Assembly (NCBI GenBank): GCA_044463945.1 | Contig: JBIQLW010000008.1 | Coordinates: 54,341 to 118,340, forward strand | DNA length: 64,000 nucleotides | Source of the DNA: 62-47 sp044463945 | GTDB taxonomy: Bacteria > Pseudomonadota > Alphaproteobacteria > Rhizobiales > Xanthobacteraceae | Direction: 5' to 3' | In this document: positions 41,011 through 52,196 of the stretch, piece by piece | Layout of the letters: every line of letters begins with the position of its first letter | Position numbering within the stretch: position 1 is the stretch's first letter | Notes under the pieces: generated by a model | The model's database searches: none | What the model was told of the DNA's origin: nothing | What the model saw: the letters and a program-made list of their open reading frames with translations, nothing else | Program-made: the position numbers and the translations under genes

Positions 41011-42078
41011 ATGAGCGAGCAGGCGCAGCCGCGCCGGCCGGCCGCCTTCCGGCTCGACGACCCGCGCGTCGTGGTGCGTGATGGCGACGACGACGCCGGC
41101 CTGTTCGCGCGCGGCGCGATCCGCGTCACACCGGACCCCGACCCCGCGCTGCTGCCGGTGACGCTGGACGAGACACCGCTGCCGCTCAAACGTCGGTCGT
41201 GGTGGGGCACGCTGTTCTGGAGCGCCGCCGGCGGGTTGGTGCTGCTCGGCGCCGGGCTCGGCGTCACTAACTTGATCGAGGACCTGTATGCCCGCAGCGC
41301 CGGGCTCGGCTGGTTCGGCGCGGCGCTCGCCGCCGCCGCGCTGCTGGCGCTGATCGTCATCATCGCGCGCGAGGCGTTCGGGTTGGCGCGGCTCGCCACC
41401 ATCGAGAAGCTGCACCAGCGCGCCGAGGCCACCATCGCCAGCGACAGCCGCAGCGACGCCGACGCCATCGTCCGCGACCTGCTCAAGCTGGCGCAGGGCA
41501 ACCCGGCGCTGGCGCGCGCCCGCGCTAACCTCGCAAGCCATCGCGACGACATCATCGACGGCGCCGACATGCTGCGGCTGGCGGAGCGCGAACTGATGAC
41601 GCCGCTCGACCGCGAGGCGCGCCGGCTGGTGTCGGTGGCGGCGCAGCGCGTCTCGATCGTCACCGCGATCAGCCCTCGCGCGTTGATCGACATCGCCTTC
41701 GTGCTGGCCGCCGCGCTGCGGCTGGTGCGGCAACTCGCCCTGCTCTACGGCGGCCGACCCGGCACGCTCGGCATGATCCGCCTGATGCGCCACACCGTCT
41801 CGCACCTCGCCATCACCGGCGGCATGGCGGCGAGCGACAGCCTGGTCCAGCAGATGCTCGGCCACGGCGTCGCGGCGAAGCTGTCATCGCGGCTCGGCGA
41901 AGGGATTCTCAACGGCCTGCTCACCGCCCGCCTCGGGCTTGCCGCCATCGACGTGACGCGGCCGCTGCCGTTCGACGCGCTGCCGCGCCCGGTGCTCAGC
42001 GATCTCGCCAAGGACCTTCTGGCCAAGCGCGACGGCGACACGCCGGCCGCCGAACCAGCGCGGATCAGCGAGCGCTGA
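41011..42078 (+). CDS. ycjF: YcjF-family membrane protein
   Basis: Protein of 355 residues of the YcjF/TIGR01620 (DUF697) family. Two hydrophobic segments (about 64-85 and 96-118: TLFWSAAGGLVLLGAGLG and AALAAAALLALIVIIA) follow a polar N-terminus, and the C-terminal DUF697 region includes ALIDIAFVLAAALRLVRQLA. It is the usual partner of YcjX and probably acts at the inner membrane. Its last 14 bases overlap the convergent glycosyltransferase gene. Confidence 0.88.
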   Translation: MSEQAQPRRPAAFRLDDPRVVVRDGDDDAGLFARGAIRVTPDPDPALLPVTLDETPLPLKRRSWWGTLFWSAAGGLVLLGAGLGVTNLIEDLYARSAGLGWFGAALAAAALLALIVIIAREAFGLARLATIEKLHQRAEATIASDSRSDADAIVRDLLKLAQGNPALARARANLASHRDDIIDGADMLRLAERELMTPLDREARRLVSVAAQRVSIVTAISPRALIDIAFVLAAALRLVRQLALLYGGRPGTLGMIRLMRHTVSHLAITGGMAASDSLVQQMLGHGVAAKLSSRLGEGILNGLLTARLGLAAIDVTRPLPFDALPRPVLSDLAKDLLAKRDGDTPAAEPARISER

Positions 42079-43648
42079 CGCCGTCGTCCGCCAATAGATG
42101 CCAGCGATCAAACGGCGAGCCGGGCGGCGGCGAAAGTTCCGGCGTCCATCCGCTCAGCGTGCCGAGCGCGTAGGTTTCCATCGCGATGCCGCGCCAGCTT
42201 CGCACCACGTCGGTCAGCGGCACGCGCCGGGCGGTCGTCAATGCCCATAACGGATTGCCTTCATCGGATTTCCGCACGACATAGAGCCCGACATGACCGC
42301 GCACCCGGTCCATGCCGGGGTCCTTGAAATCCATGAACCGGGCGCGCTCGTTGATCTGGATCACCGGAACGCGGTCCTTCAATTCCCAGCGCAGCATGGC
42401 GTAGGTGCGATAGTCGGTGGTGGCGATCCAGGTCGCGCCGGCGGCCGTCATCTCCGCTTCGGTCCGAGCGGCAAGCTGCTCGTAGCCCGCCTCCGCGCCG
42501 CCGGGATCGAGCCGGCCGAGCCACGGCCTGTCACCTGCCACGTAATAGAGGAACGTCGCGACGACGATGGCGATGCCTGACACCACGGCCACGGCCGCCC
42601 ATGCCGCGGTCGACCTCGCCAGCCGCGACTCGTGCGCGCGCAGCCACCAGAGATTGACGGCGACGGCGGCGAAGCCGATCGGCCACATGAACATCGGCCA
42701 GGTGTCGCCGACGCGTAGCGTCAGCGAGCGCCACAGGAAATAGCCGAACGGCACCGCGACGGCGGTCGACAGCAGGATCACCACGGCGTCGCGCCGCCGG
42801 TAGCCGCGCCACGCCATGAAGCCGACGCCCGACAGCGTCACCGGCAGCAGCACCGGGCCGACCAGAGCGAACTGCAAGCCGAGAAACTCGCCGAAACGCG
42901 CCAGCGATAGCGGGGGCGCGACGCTGGCGCGGACGAACTGGAACCTGAACGACGCCCAGTCGTGCGCAGCGTTCCAGATCAGCACCGGCGCAAACACCGC
43001 AAGCGCGATCAGCGCGGCGAGCCACGGATACGGGCTCGTCAGCCAGCGCCGCCGCCAATCCGGCATCACGATGAAGGCCGCGACCGCCGGCAGCAGCATC
43101 AGCGCCGTCAGTTTCGACAACAGCGCCAGTCCGCCGCACATGCCCGCCGGCAGCCACCAGCGGCCGTCGCCAGTTTCGGCGACGCGAACCAGCGACCATA
43201 CCATGGCGAGCGCGAACGGGATCAGCGCGGTGTCGGGCGCGACCTTGGCCATCAGCAGCCCGTAATAGACGGCGGCCTCCGGCAGCAGCACCGCCAGCAG
43301 CACCGCGCGAATATCATGCGTGATCCGGCGCACGATGTCGGCAAGCAGAAGCTGGCTCGCCAGCATCGCGACGATGCCCGCGAGTCGGACGCCGAGCGTG
43401 GTGTCGCCGAGGATGGCGGTGCCGAACCGGATGAACCACGCAATCATCGGCGGATGATCGAGGAACGACAGCACGTTCTCCCTCGACCACGTCCAGTAAT
43501 AGGCTTCGTCGGTGCGCAGATCGATGGCACCGGCATAGACCAGCCGCAGCACGGTCATCAGCACCACCACCAGCACCACCACGCAAACCCCGCGGCGGCT
43601 CACGCCGGATGCCGGCAACTGCTTGTGATCGATTGAGGCAATCGTCAT
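42065..43648 (-). CDS. Glycosyltransferase family 39 membrane protein (ArnT/PMT-like)
   Basis: Integral membrane protein of 527 residues with about a dozen helices. The first loop has DLRTDEAYYWTWSRENVLSF followed by LDHPPMIAWF, the signature with acidic residues of GT39 enzymes that transfer sugars from polyprenyl phosphate donors. It may modify lipid A, lipids or proteins; the acceptor is unknown. The frame is open to 43798, but the start at ATG 43648 fits the family; the ribosome site is weak. Its 3' end overlaps ycjF tail to tail. Confidence 0.85.
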   Translation of the reverse strand: MTIASIDHKQLPASGVSRRGVCVVVLVVVLMTVLRLVYAGAIDLRTDEAYYWTWSRENVLSFLDHPPMIAWFIRFGTAILGDTTLGVRLAGIVAMLASQLLLADIVRRITHDIRAVLLAVLLPEAAVYYGLLMAKVAPDTALIPFALAMVWSLVRVAETGDGRWWLPAGMCGGLALLSKLTALMLLPAVAAFIVMPDWRRRWLTSPYPWLAALIALAVFAPVLIWNAAHDWASFRFQFVRASVAPPLSLARFGEFLGLQFALVGPVLLPVTLSGVGFMAWRGYRRRDAVVILLSTAVAVPFGYFLWRSLTLRVGDTWPMFMWPIGFAAVAVNLWWLRAHESRLARSTAAWAAVAVVSGIAIVVATFLYYVAGDRPWLGRLDPGGAEAGYEQLAARTEAEMTAAGATWIATTDYRTYAMLRWELKDRVPVIQINERARFMDFKDPGMDRVRGHVGLYVVRKSDEGNPLWALTTARRVPLTDVVRSWRGIAMETYALGTLSGWTPELSPPPGSPFDRWHLLADDGVSAR

Positions 43649-43916
43649 CAGGGGGCCGTTCCGGCGCGCGTCACTCCCGGCCGGCTCCAGCTTGCCGGAG
43701 GAAAGCCGCTTTGTTTCCGTTTCCGGATGCGGTGTCAATCGCGCCTGCCGCCGACCGCACCGCCTCATCCGCCCCGGTCCCGAAACCCGCCGCCCCAATC
43801 CTACAGCCTTGGGCTACCAAGATCGCCGCATTCCGCGTATCCTTGCCCACGTCGGGGAAGCCGGCGTCCGGGGACCGACCGTGAAGTGATTGTTTTGACC
43901 CTGCGGAGAACGATGA

Positions 43917-44117
43917 ATGGCTAAAGGCACTGTGAAGTGGTTCAACCCCACCAAGGGCTATGGATTCATCCAGCCGAGCGCCGGCGGGAAGGACGTGTTC
44001 GTCCATATCTCGGCGGTGCAGAAGGCGGGGCTCTCCACCCTCAATGAAGGCCAGAGCGTCGAGTACGAGGAAGTCGCCAATCGCGGCAAGACGGCGGCGG
44101 AAAACCTGAAGGTCTGA
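43917..44117 (+). CDS. cspA: Cold-shock protein, CspA family
   Basis: Single cold-shock domain of 66 residues. RNP1 is KGYGFIQP and RNP2 VFVHISAV, with WF in the first strand (GTVKWFNPTKG). It binds single-stranded RNA or DNA and acts as an RNA chaperone. GGAG is eight bases before ATG 43917; an overlapping ATG at 43913 gives only three codons. About 268 bp upstream are free of genes, room for a regulated leader. Confidence 0.95.
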   Translation: MAKGTVKWFNPTKGYGFIQPSAGGKDVFVHISAVQKAGLSTLNEGQSVEYEEVANRGKTAAENLKV

Positions 44118-44131
44118 ACTTCCGCGCGACC

Positions 44132-44791
44132 TCAGTCTTCCTTGAGCCACCGGGCGACGGGCATGACGTCCGGCCTCTCGCCGTAACCGCGCGTCCACAG
44201 ATCGACCACCCATTCGGCGCGGGTCGCCTGCTCGACCAGCACGGCGGTGTTGTGCGGCGTCTGCAACGCCACCACGTTGCCGCGATAGCGCGGATCGCCG
44301 ACCGAATGGAATTTCAGCAGACGCCAGTTCTGCAAGACCAGCAGCAGGCTGGTGGTGTTGCGGGTGGTGTCCCAGCAATCGAAATTGTGCTGATCATCGC
44401 GCGCCCGGAAGTCGGCGCGCGCCACGCGCTTGTTGGTCCCGATCACGGGGCCGACCCGGCGATCGAACCACACCACCGCCCGCTGCACGGCGGCGCGCTC
44501 GGCCGCCGCCGACGACCGCCCGGCCGCCATGATTCCGCTCAATGCCCGGCGATCCGAGGCCGTGAAGCTCAAGGTTTCGCGGCGGCGGCACACAAAGCCG
44601 TAACAGACCGTCATGGCGCCGGCCGATGGCGGAAAGATCGACACGGAGCTGTAGAGCTGGCTGACCGGCGCGCTGAGCGTTGCCGCGCCCGATGGCGCGG
44701 GAGCGAACACCGCGAGGCTCAACGCCAGCGCGCCGGCCGGCGTCCAGCGGCCCGCCGGTGGTGTGACAGCAGTTCCACGAAACATCCTCAT
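44132..44791 (-). CDS. Conserved exported protein of unknown function
   Basis: Protein of 219 residues with a signal peptide ending near APSGAATL. The C-terminal half carries NFDCWDTTRNTTSLLL, LKFHSVGDPRYRGN and WVVDLWTRGYGERPDVMPV, stretches that look strongly conserved in type. A histidine, a cysteine and several aromatic residues might form an active site, but I recognise no characterised family. It converges with cspA, 14 bp apart, and diverges from the CoA-transferase gene. Confidence 0.75.
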   Translation of the reverse strand: MRMFRGTAVTPPAGRWTPAGALALSLAVFAPAPSGAATLSAPVSQLYSSVSIFPPSAGAMTVCYGFVCRRRETLSFTASDRRALSGIMAAGRSSAAAERAAVQRAVVWFDRRVGPVIGTNKRVARADFRARDDQHNFDCWDTTRNTTSLLLVLQNWRLLKFHSVGDPRYRGNVVALQTPHNTAVLVEQATRAEWVVDLWTRGYGERPDVMPVARWLKED

Positions 44792-44982
44792 CGTCCGACG
44801 TTAGCGAAAGGCCGACAACGTGCCAAGGCGGCGGCGCACCGTCCGCACGGTCGCCCACAACTGGCGGCTCCACAATTTCCATGCCGCGAACAATCGCGCG
44901 ATTGTCATCAGAACGGTTGCGCGCGTCGCGCAACGCGGATCAAATGCGGCATCGAGTCCAGATATCACGGTGCGGTACGACC

Positions 44983-46188
<1,206 letters not shown>

Positions 46189-46397
46189 TACCCACACGCT
46201 GGCGCGATCCGCCGCCATCTTCCGCGGGCGATGCCGGCGCGTCGCCGCCTCAGGATGACATCGCCCGCCAGAAACAGGATAGCGGGCATCGAATACCATT
46301 CGACAAACCGGAACGGTTGGCCAATATGCCGGTGCGGACGGGGCGGCGTACCCCTCGTCCCGGGGGAAGTCCAATACAACCGGCCATGACGGATTGA

Positions 46398-48683
46398 ATG
46401 ACCCACCGGCTTCCGAACCGCATCATGCAGGGCGCGGTGCTGCTCTGCCTCGGTGCCTGCCTCCTGGTGCTGTGGCTGGGGCTGAGCCAGCCGTGGCTCG
46501 GGCTGACGCTGGTGGCGCAGCCCGACAGCAACGCCATCGGGGTGACGGCCGCAGACCCCGACGGGCCGGCGCGACACGTCGCGGTGCCGTCGCGGCTGGT
46601 CGCGATCGCTGACGCCAACGGCGGCGGCGGGCGGATCGCGCTTGAAGCCGGCGACCTCACCGAAGAACCCGACATGATCGAGTCCTTCGCCGCGATCGCC
46701 CGCTTCATGGAGCGGCAAAGCGCGATCGCCGCCCTGCTGGGGCAGCCACGCGTGACGCTCTCCCTCGAATCCGCCGCAAGCGCCGGCGAGGTCGTGGTGA
46801 CGCCGGCGCGGCCGCGCCCGATCACCGACCTGTCCTCGGCGTTCTGGGTCCAGCTCATCACCGGCGCGGGCTCGCTCCTGCTCGGGGCGTGGGTGCTGGC
46901 GCTGCGGCCAGACGATCTGCCGACGCGGCTGTTCGCGCTGGCCGGCGTGATGATCATGCTCTCCGCCTACAGCGCGGCGGTGTATTCGTCGCGCGAGCTT
47001 GCCATCGACGGCACGCTGATGCGCCTTCTGAGCGCGTTCAACCACATCGGCGCGCTCGGTTTCGGCGCGGCAATGATCTCGCTGTTCCTGCTCTATCCGC
47101 GCCGGCTCGTACCACCGCGCGCGCTGCTGGTGCCGGCGGCGGCGACCGTGGCGTGGCTCGGCGCCGATATCCTGCGCATCCAGGATGACCAGACGCTGGT
47201 GTCGCAACTGCCGACGCTGCTCTACATGCTGGTCATCGTCGTGCTGGTCGGCGTGCAATGGTTCGCCACCCGCCGCGATCCGCGCGGCCGCGCCGCGCTG
47301 CGCTGGCTCGGCCTGTCGGTGATCGTGGGCGCCGGCGCCTTCGTGGTGCTGATCGTCGCGCCGGTCCTGGTCAACGCCGCGCCGGTGATGCAGCAGGGCC
47401 ACGCCTTCGGCTTCTTCCTCCTGATCTATGCGGGGCTGGCGCTCGGCGTCAGCCGCTACCGGCTGTTCGATCTCGACGAGTGGGCGTTCCGGGTGATGTT
47501 CTATACCGGCGGCGTGGCGCTGCTGCTCGCGGTGGACGCACTGTTGCTCTACGCGCTGCATCTCCAGCATGACGTCTCCTTCAGCATCGCGCTGCTCGCG
47601 GTCGCCTTCGTCTACCTGCCGGCGCGCGACAGCCTGCGCGCGTGGCTGCAACCGCGTGGCCGCATCGACAGCCCGGCCCTGTTCCGCGAGGTCGTCGATG
47701 TCACCTTCGCGGCCTCGCCGCAGGAGCGCTCCGAGCGCTGGCACGGCGTGTTGCGCCGGCTGTTCGATCCGCTGGTGATGCAACCGCTCGACGTCGCGGT
47801 CACCGATGTCGTGATCGCCCAGGAAGGGCTCGAAGTGCGGCTGCCCGCCGCCGCCGACACGCCGGCGCTGGAATTGCGCTATCCGTGGCGCGGCCGGAAG
47901 CTGTTCGGCAGCGTCGACCGTGAACTGGCGCAGGAACTGGTGCGGCTGATGCGCTACGTCGAAGTCAGCCGCGACGCCTTCGAGCGCGGCGGTGTCGAGG
48001 AGCGGCGGCGGATCGCGCGCGACCTGCACGACGACGTCGGCGCGCGGCTGCTGTCGGGTCTCTACAAGACCGAGGTCGCCGATACCCATCGCGTGCTGCG
48101 CGACGCGCTGGCCGACATCCGCACCATCGTCAGCGGGCTGTCCGCCGACCAGTTGCCGCTCGGCCAGATCATCGCGGCGCTGCGTCACGAGGCGGGCGAG
48201 CGGCTTGCCGCCGCCGGCATCGAACTGCGCTGGCCGCTCGACGCCATCGACGACAGCGCGCGGCTGCTCGATTATCGCATCTACCGCAGCATCGTCTCGG
48301 CGCATCGGGAGATCGTCAGCAACGTCATCCGCCACGCCCGCGCCACGCGCGTCGAGATTGCCGCCACCCAGCACGCACAGACGCTGTCGATCCGCATCGC
48401 CGACGACGGCGTCGGCATCGATCCGGCCCACGCCAAAGGCGGCGCTCCCGGCAGCGGCCTGCGCGGCATCATCCGCCGCATCACCGATCTCGGCGGATCG
48501 TTCACGGCGCTGCCGGTTTCGCGCGGCAGCGTCCTCGTCATCGACATCCCGCTCGCCGCCGAGAGCACAACCGCGCCAGATGAGCCGGCAGCGTTACGTC
48601 CCCACATTCAGGGGGTGTCGCCGCGACCCGACGCCTCTTACAGTTCACCCGCCGATGCCGCTCCCCGGATGTCCGGCACCTGA
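46398..48683 (+). CDS. Membrane sensor histidine kinase, NarL-system (HisKA_3) type
   Basis: Kinase of 761 residues. One N-terminal helix and a periplasmic loop of about 100 residues are followed by a block of about seven helices (150-410). His544 in EERRRIARDLHDDVGARLLS is the phosphorylated histidine. The ATPase domain has EIVSNVIRHARATRVEI and IADDGVGIDP and ends with GSGLRGIIRRI. It is followed 12 bp later by a LuxR-type regulator, its evident partner. The signal sensed is unknown. The ATG follows an upstream TGA directly and lacks a strong ribosome site. Confidence 0.9.
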   Translation: MTHRLPNRIMQGAVLLCLGACLLVLWLGLSQPWLGLTLVAQPDSNAIGVTAADPDGPARHVAVPSRLVAIADANGGGGRIALEAGDLTEEPDMIESFAAIARFMERQSAIAALLGQPRVTLSLESAASAGEVVVTPARPRPITDLSSAFWVQLITGAGSLLLGAWVLALRPDDLPTRLFALAGVMIMLSAYSAAVYSSRELAIDGTLMRLLSAFNHIGALGFGAAMISLFLLYPRRLVPPRALLVPAAATVAWLGADILRIQDDQTLVSQLPTLLYMLVIVVLVGVQWFATRRDPRGRAALRWLGLSVIVGAGAFVVLIVAPVLVNAAPVMQQGHAFGFFLLIYAGLALGVSRYRLFDLDEWAFRVMFYTGGVALLLAVDALLLYALHLQHDVSFSIALLAVAFVYLPARDSLRAWLQPRGRIDSPALFREVVDVTFAASPQERSERWHGVLRRLFDPLVMQPLDVAVTDVVIAQEGLEVRLPAAADTPALELRYPWRGRKLFGSVDRELAQELVRLMRYVEVSRDAFERGGVEERRRIARDLHDDVGARLLSGLYKTEVADTHRVLRDALADIRTIVSGLSADQLPLGQIIAALRHEAGERLAAAGIELRWPLDAIDDSARLLDYRIYRSIVSAHREIVSNVIRHARATRVEIAATQHAQTLSIRIADDGVGIDPAHAKGGAPGSGLRGIIRRITDLGGSFTALPVSRGSVLVIDIPLAAESTTAPDEPAALRPHIQGVSPRPDASYSSPADAAPRMSGT

Positions 48684-48695
48684 CGAGCTGAGCCG

Positions 48696-49412
48696 ATGGC
48701 ATCTTCTCCCACACCCGGTTCCCGCAAACGGCAGGGCCTTGTCGTCGAGGATCAGGCCGATACGCGCGCGTGGCTCTCGCGGACTCTCGCCACCGCCTTC
48801 GACGGCATCGCGATCCGCGAAGCCGCGACCTGTCAGGCGGCACGCGCGTGGATCAAGGCGCGGCCGGCTTCGCCCGCCGAGCCCGATGATTCCGCCGTGC
48901 GCGACATCGCCCTGATCGACATCGGCCTGCCGGACGGCAGCGGCATCGACCTGATCCGGATGCTGGCGGACAGCCACCCGCACGTGCTGCCGGTGGTGAC
49001 CACCATCTACGACGACGACGCGCATCTGTTCGACGCCATCGCCGCCGGCGCCCGGGGCTATCTGCTCAAGGACCAGCACGCCGACACGCTGGTCGGCTAT
49101 CTGCACCGCATTGACCTCGGCGAGCCGCCGCTGTCGCCCTCGATCGCGCGACGGATGCTTGCCCATTTCGCGCGGCGCGGCGGGGCGACCGCCGGCGCCG
49201 GAATCGCGGCGGAAGCGGAGACAGCGCTGACGCCGCGCGAACTCGATATCCTCCGCCTGCTCGGCCGCGGGCTTCGCGTCACCGAGGCCGCGCGCGTGCT
49301 CGGCCTGACGCCGCACACCGTGGCGGGCTACGTCAAGACGGTATACCGCAAGCTCAACATTTCCTCGCGCGCCGAAGCGGCGGTGGAAGCGGTGCGGCGG
49401 GGGCTGGTGTAA
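48696..49412 (+). CDS. NarL/LuxR-type response regulator
   Basis: Regulator of 238 residues. The receiver has acidic residues in LVVEDQAD, the phosphorylated Asp75 in ALIDIGLPDGSG and the lysine in GYLLKDQHA. The C-terminal LuxR helix-turn-helix is LTPRELDILRLLGRGLRV with LGLTPHTVAGYVKTVYRKL. It receives phosphate from the kinase encoded 12 bp upstream. The last 59 bp overlap the end of the MarR gene on the other strand. Confidence 0.93.
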   Translation: MASSPTPGSRKRQGLVVEDQADTRAWLSRTLATAFDGIAIREAATCQAARAWIKARPASPAEPDDSAVRDIALIDIGLPDGSGIDLIRMLADSHPHVLPVVTTIYDDDAHLFDAIAAGARGYLLKDQHADTLVGYLHRIDLGEPPLSPSIARRMLAHFARRGGATAGAGIAAEAETALTPRELDILRLLGRGLRVTEAARVLGLTPHTVAGYVKTVYRKLNISSRAEAAVEAVRRGLV

Positions 49413-49944
49413 GGTTTTCGCGCGTGTCGGGCGACGGGGTTTCGTCCCGCGCCGCGGCGTTGAGTTTATCGATGACGACATCGAGCGTCTTGCGCTCCTC
49501 GATGGTCAGATGCCGAAGCAGCGCGGCCTGAACGCGCCGCGCCGTCGGCATGATCCGGCGGTACAGCGCGAGCCCCTGCTCCGAGATTTCCAGATGGTGC
49601 CGCAACTCGTGCGTCGCGTCCCGCGACCGCCGTACCAGATCACGCCGCTCCAGTGTCAGCAGAGCGCGGCTCATCTGCCCTTTGTCCATCCTGGAGACAT
49701 CGCGCAGTTCGCGCGTGGTGCCAGGGCCATGGCGAACCAGTATCGTCAGCACCCGCCATTCCGGCAGGCTCAATCCGTGCATCAACAGATAACGCCGGGT
49801 GCTGTTGCGAAGCAGCAAGGCGCTGAGATGAGTGACGCGGAAACTCAGGAAATCATCGACTTCCAGATTTGCGCCATCCACGCCGGGCCTGATCCAGTTC
49901 CTGACGTTTGACTTTGCCAACGCGATCTCCTCGAACCTTCGCAT
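49354..49944 (-). CDS. MarR-family transcriptional regulator
   Basis: Regulator of about 196 residues. The winged helix-turn-helix is GLSLPEWRVLTILVRHGPGT, then ELRDVSRMDKGQMSRALLTL and RRDLVRRSRDATHELRHHL (the wing). Several starts are possible (50004, 49956, 49944); none has a strong ribosome site, so the N-terminus is uncertain. The proline-rich tail (PAPAAPLPPPLRR) is encoded in the region overlapping the response-regulator gene. The target and ligand are unknown. Confidence 0.85.
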   Translation of the reverse strand: MRRFEEIALAKSNVRNWIRPGVDGANLEVDDFLSFRVTHLSALLLRNSTRRYLLMHGLSLPEWRVLTILVRHGPGTTRELRDVSRMDKGQMSRALLTLERRDLVRRSRDATHELRHHLEISEQGLALYRRIMPTARRVQAALLRHLTIEERKTLDVVIDKLNAAARDETPSPDTRENLTPAPAAPLPPPLRRARKC

Positions 49945-50334
49945 CCCGTCCGGCATATCCGGCAACGCATCCGCCCCGCATTCGAGGCGTATCCGCACGA
50001 ACACGAAGCAGCCTCATCACTATATGACCGCGCGCCGCCGAAAGAACCGGCTTTCGACGATGCCCTGCGGTAATCGGTTAAATCACAGCGGCGCTTACAA
50101 CGCCGCGGACACCGGATAGCGACACGGCGGTTTGCATTTTTTTTACCGGCCTTCTCTACGATTCACCTGATCCATCGCAACAAGGCGCGATTCCCGAGAG
50201 CCGGATGGATTCGCGGTCGAGAGTCCTGCGACGCCTTCCGCTTTATTGGCGGCTTCCATCGCCCGTAACAACTTTCGCGTTTGAAGTCGATTACCGCAAC
50301 CGCCGCAAGCCCAAGAGGTCAATGGATTTCCATC
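49945..50334. other. Intergenic region between marR and the chemoreceptor
   Basis: About 390 bases between divergent genes, part of which may code for a longer MarR N-terminus. A hairpin GCGGCG-CTTACAA-CGCCGC lies at 50088-50106, and eight consecutive T's at 50137-50144. No gene is convincing; promoters for both genes must lie here. Confidence 0.4.
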
Positions 50335-52029
50335 ATGCGCAAGAATCTCCCCGTTACCGACGCCGAATATCCCGTGACCGATGACACGCTCATCGTGTCC
50401 CGTACCGACCTCAAGGGACGACTGACCTACGTCAACGAGGATTTCGTCGACGCTGCGGAGTTCAGCACGGAGGAATTGATCGGCAAGGCGCACAACATCA
50501 TCCGCCATCCCGACATGCCGCCAGAGACGTTCGAGAATCTCTGGGAGACGCTGAAGGCCGAAAAGCCATGGGTCGGCGCGATCAAGAACCGGCGCAAGAA
50601 CGGCGGTTTCTACTGGGTGCTGGCGACCGCCTTTCCCAACCGCGAGAACGGACAGGTCACCGGCTACACCTCGATCCGCACCAAGCTGCCAGCCGACCAG
50701 CGCGCGCAGGCCGAGGACGTCTATGCCGCGATACGCGAAAAGAAGCCGCATCGCTACCGGATCGATGCCGGGATCATCCGCAAGCGTTCGCTCTTCGACC
50801 GTTTCGCGATCTTCACCCGCACGTTGCGGGCGCGGCTGATTACCCTGATTACGCTACAGGCCGGCGTCCTGCTCGCCTGCGGTGTGCTCGGCGCCGTCGC
50901 GGTCGGCGGTCCATGGGGCATCGCGCTGAGTGCGCTCGCCGGCGGCGGCGTCGTCGCCTGCGGGCTGACGGGACGCCGGACGCTGCGCGCGTTCGAAGGA
51001 CCGATGCGCCACCTCAACGAGACGATGCTGAACCTCGCGCAGGACAAGTTCGACAATCGCATCGAGATCGAGCGCGACGACGAGATCGGCGAGGCCTTGC
51101 GCAATCTCCAGACCGTGCAGACGCTGGTCCGCTTCGACCGCGGCGAGATCAATTCGACGCAGCGTCGCGCCGACGCCCGGCGCAAATCCGACATGACGAA
51201 GATCGCCGATTCATTCGAAACCGCGGTCGGCGAGATCGTCGAGGCGGTGGCCTCCGCCGCGGCCGAACTGGAAGCGTCGGCAACCACGCTCGCCTCCAAC
51301 GCCGATCACGCCCGCGACTTCGCCGAGCGCGTCGCCAACGGATCGGCGGAAGCGGCGTCCAACGTCAATTCTGTCGCCACCGCCACCGAGGAAATGACGT
51401 CGTCGGTACGCGAGATCAGCCGTCAGGTTCAGGACTCCGCGCGGATGGCGGGCGACGCCGTCGGTCAGGTCCACGCCGCGACCGAACGGGTGAGCGCGCT
51501 GTCGAGCGCGGCGACCCGCATCGGCGACATCGTCGAGATCATCAACAACATCGCGGGACAGACCAATCTCCTCGCCCTCAACGCCACCATCGAGGCGGCG
51601 CGCGCCGGCGAGGCCGGCCGCGGGTTCTCGGTGGTCGCCTCCGAAGTGAAGGCGCTGGCCGAGCAGACCGCCAAGGCGACCGGCGAGATCGGTCAGCAGA
51701 TCAGCGGTATTCAGGTCGCGACCCAGGAATCGGTCGCCTCGATCAACGAGATCCGCAACTCGATCGAGCGGCTGTCCGGCATCTCGTCCACGATCGCGGC
51801 GGCGATCGAGGAGCAGGGCGCGACGACGCAGGAGGTGGCGCGCAACGTGCAACATGCCGCGCTCGGGGTGCAGGAAGCCTCCTCGAACGTCGGCCACTTG
51901 CAGCGCGGGGCCGCCGAGACCGGCACCGCCTCGTCGCAGGTTCTGACCGCGGCGCAGACGCTGTCGCGCGACAGCGGTCGGCTCAAGCAGGAGGTGGAGA
52001 GGTTCGTGAACTCGGTGCGGGTGGCGTAA
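50335..52029 (+). CDS. PAS-containing methyl-accepting chemotaxis protein (Aer-like)
   Basis: Receptor of 564 residues. An N-terminal PAS domain (TDLKGRLTYVNEDFVDAAEF, IIRHPDMPPETFENLWETLK) is followed by two hydrophobic segments near 165-215, a HAMP-like region (EIERDDEIGEALRNL) and the MCP signalling hairpin (IINNIAGQTNLLALNATIEA, then GRGFSVVASEVKALAEQT). The PAS part resembles Aer, which senses redox through FAD; FAD binding here is inference. It signals through CheA/CheW, which are not encoded here. GAGGT lies about 17 bases before the ATG, somewhat far. Confidence 0.9.
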   Translation: MRKNLPVTDAEYPVTDDTLIVSRTDLKGRLTYVNEDFVDAAEFSTEELIGKAHNIIRHPDMPPETFENLWETLKAEKPWVGAIKNRRKNGGFYWVLATAFPNRENGQVTGYTSIRTKLPADQRAQAEDVYAAIREKKPHRYRIDAGIIRKRSLFDRFAIFTRTLRARLITLITLQAGVLLACGVLGAVAVGGPWGIALSALAGGGVVACGLTGRRTLRAFEGPMRHLNETMLNLAQDKFDNRIEIERDDEIGEALRNLQTVQTLVRFDRGEINSTQRRADARRKSDMTKIADSFETAVGEIVEAVASAAAELEASATTLASNADHARDFAERVANGSAEAASNVNSVATATEEMTSSVREISRQVQDSARMAGDAVGQVHAATERVSALSSAATRIGDIVEIINNIAGQTNLLALNATIEAARAGEAGRGFSVVASEVKALAEQTAKATGEIGQQISGIQVATQESVASINEIRNSIERLSGISSTIAAAIEEQGATTQEVARNVQHAALGVQEASSNVGHLQRGAAETGTASSQVLTAAQTLSRDSGRLKQEVERFVNSVRVA

Positions 52030-52196
52030 GCGCCGCGCACCCCACCCTGCTGGAAAAACCCATGTCCCGGATGCGACGCGGCGCAAGCGCAAGCGCCGTG
52101 CCGCCTCGCTGATCCGGGACCGTTACGGACGATGCCGTTGATACGGTCCCGGCTCTGCGGCGCAGCGTTACACGCTGCACCGCGTCCGGGATGCGC

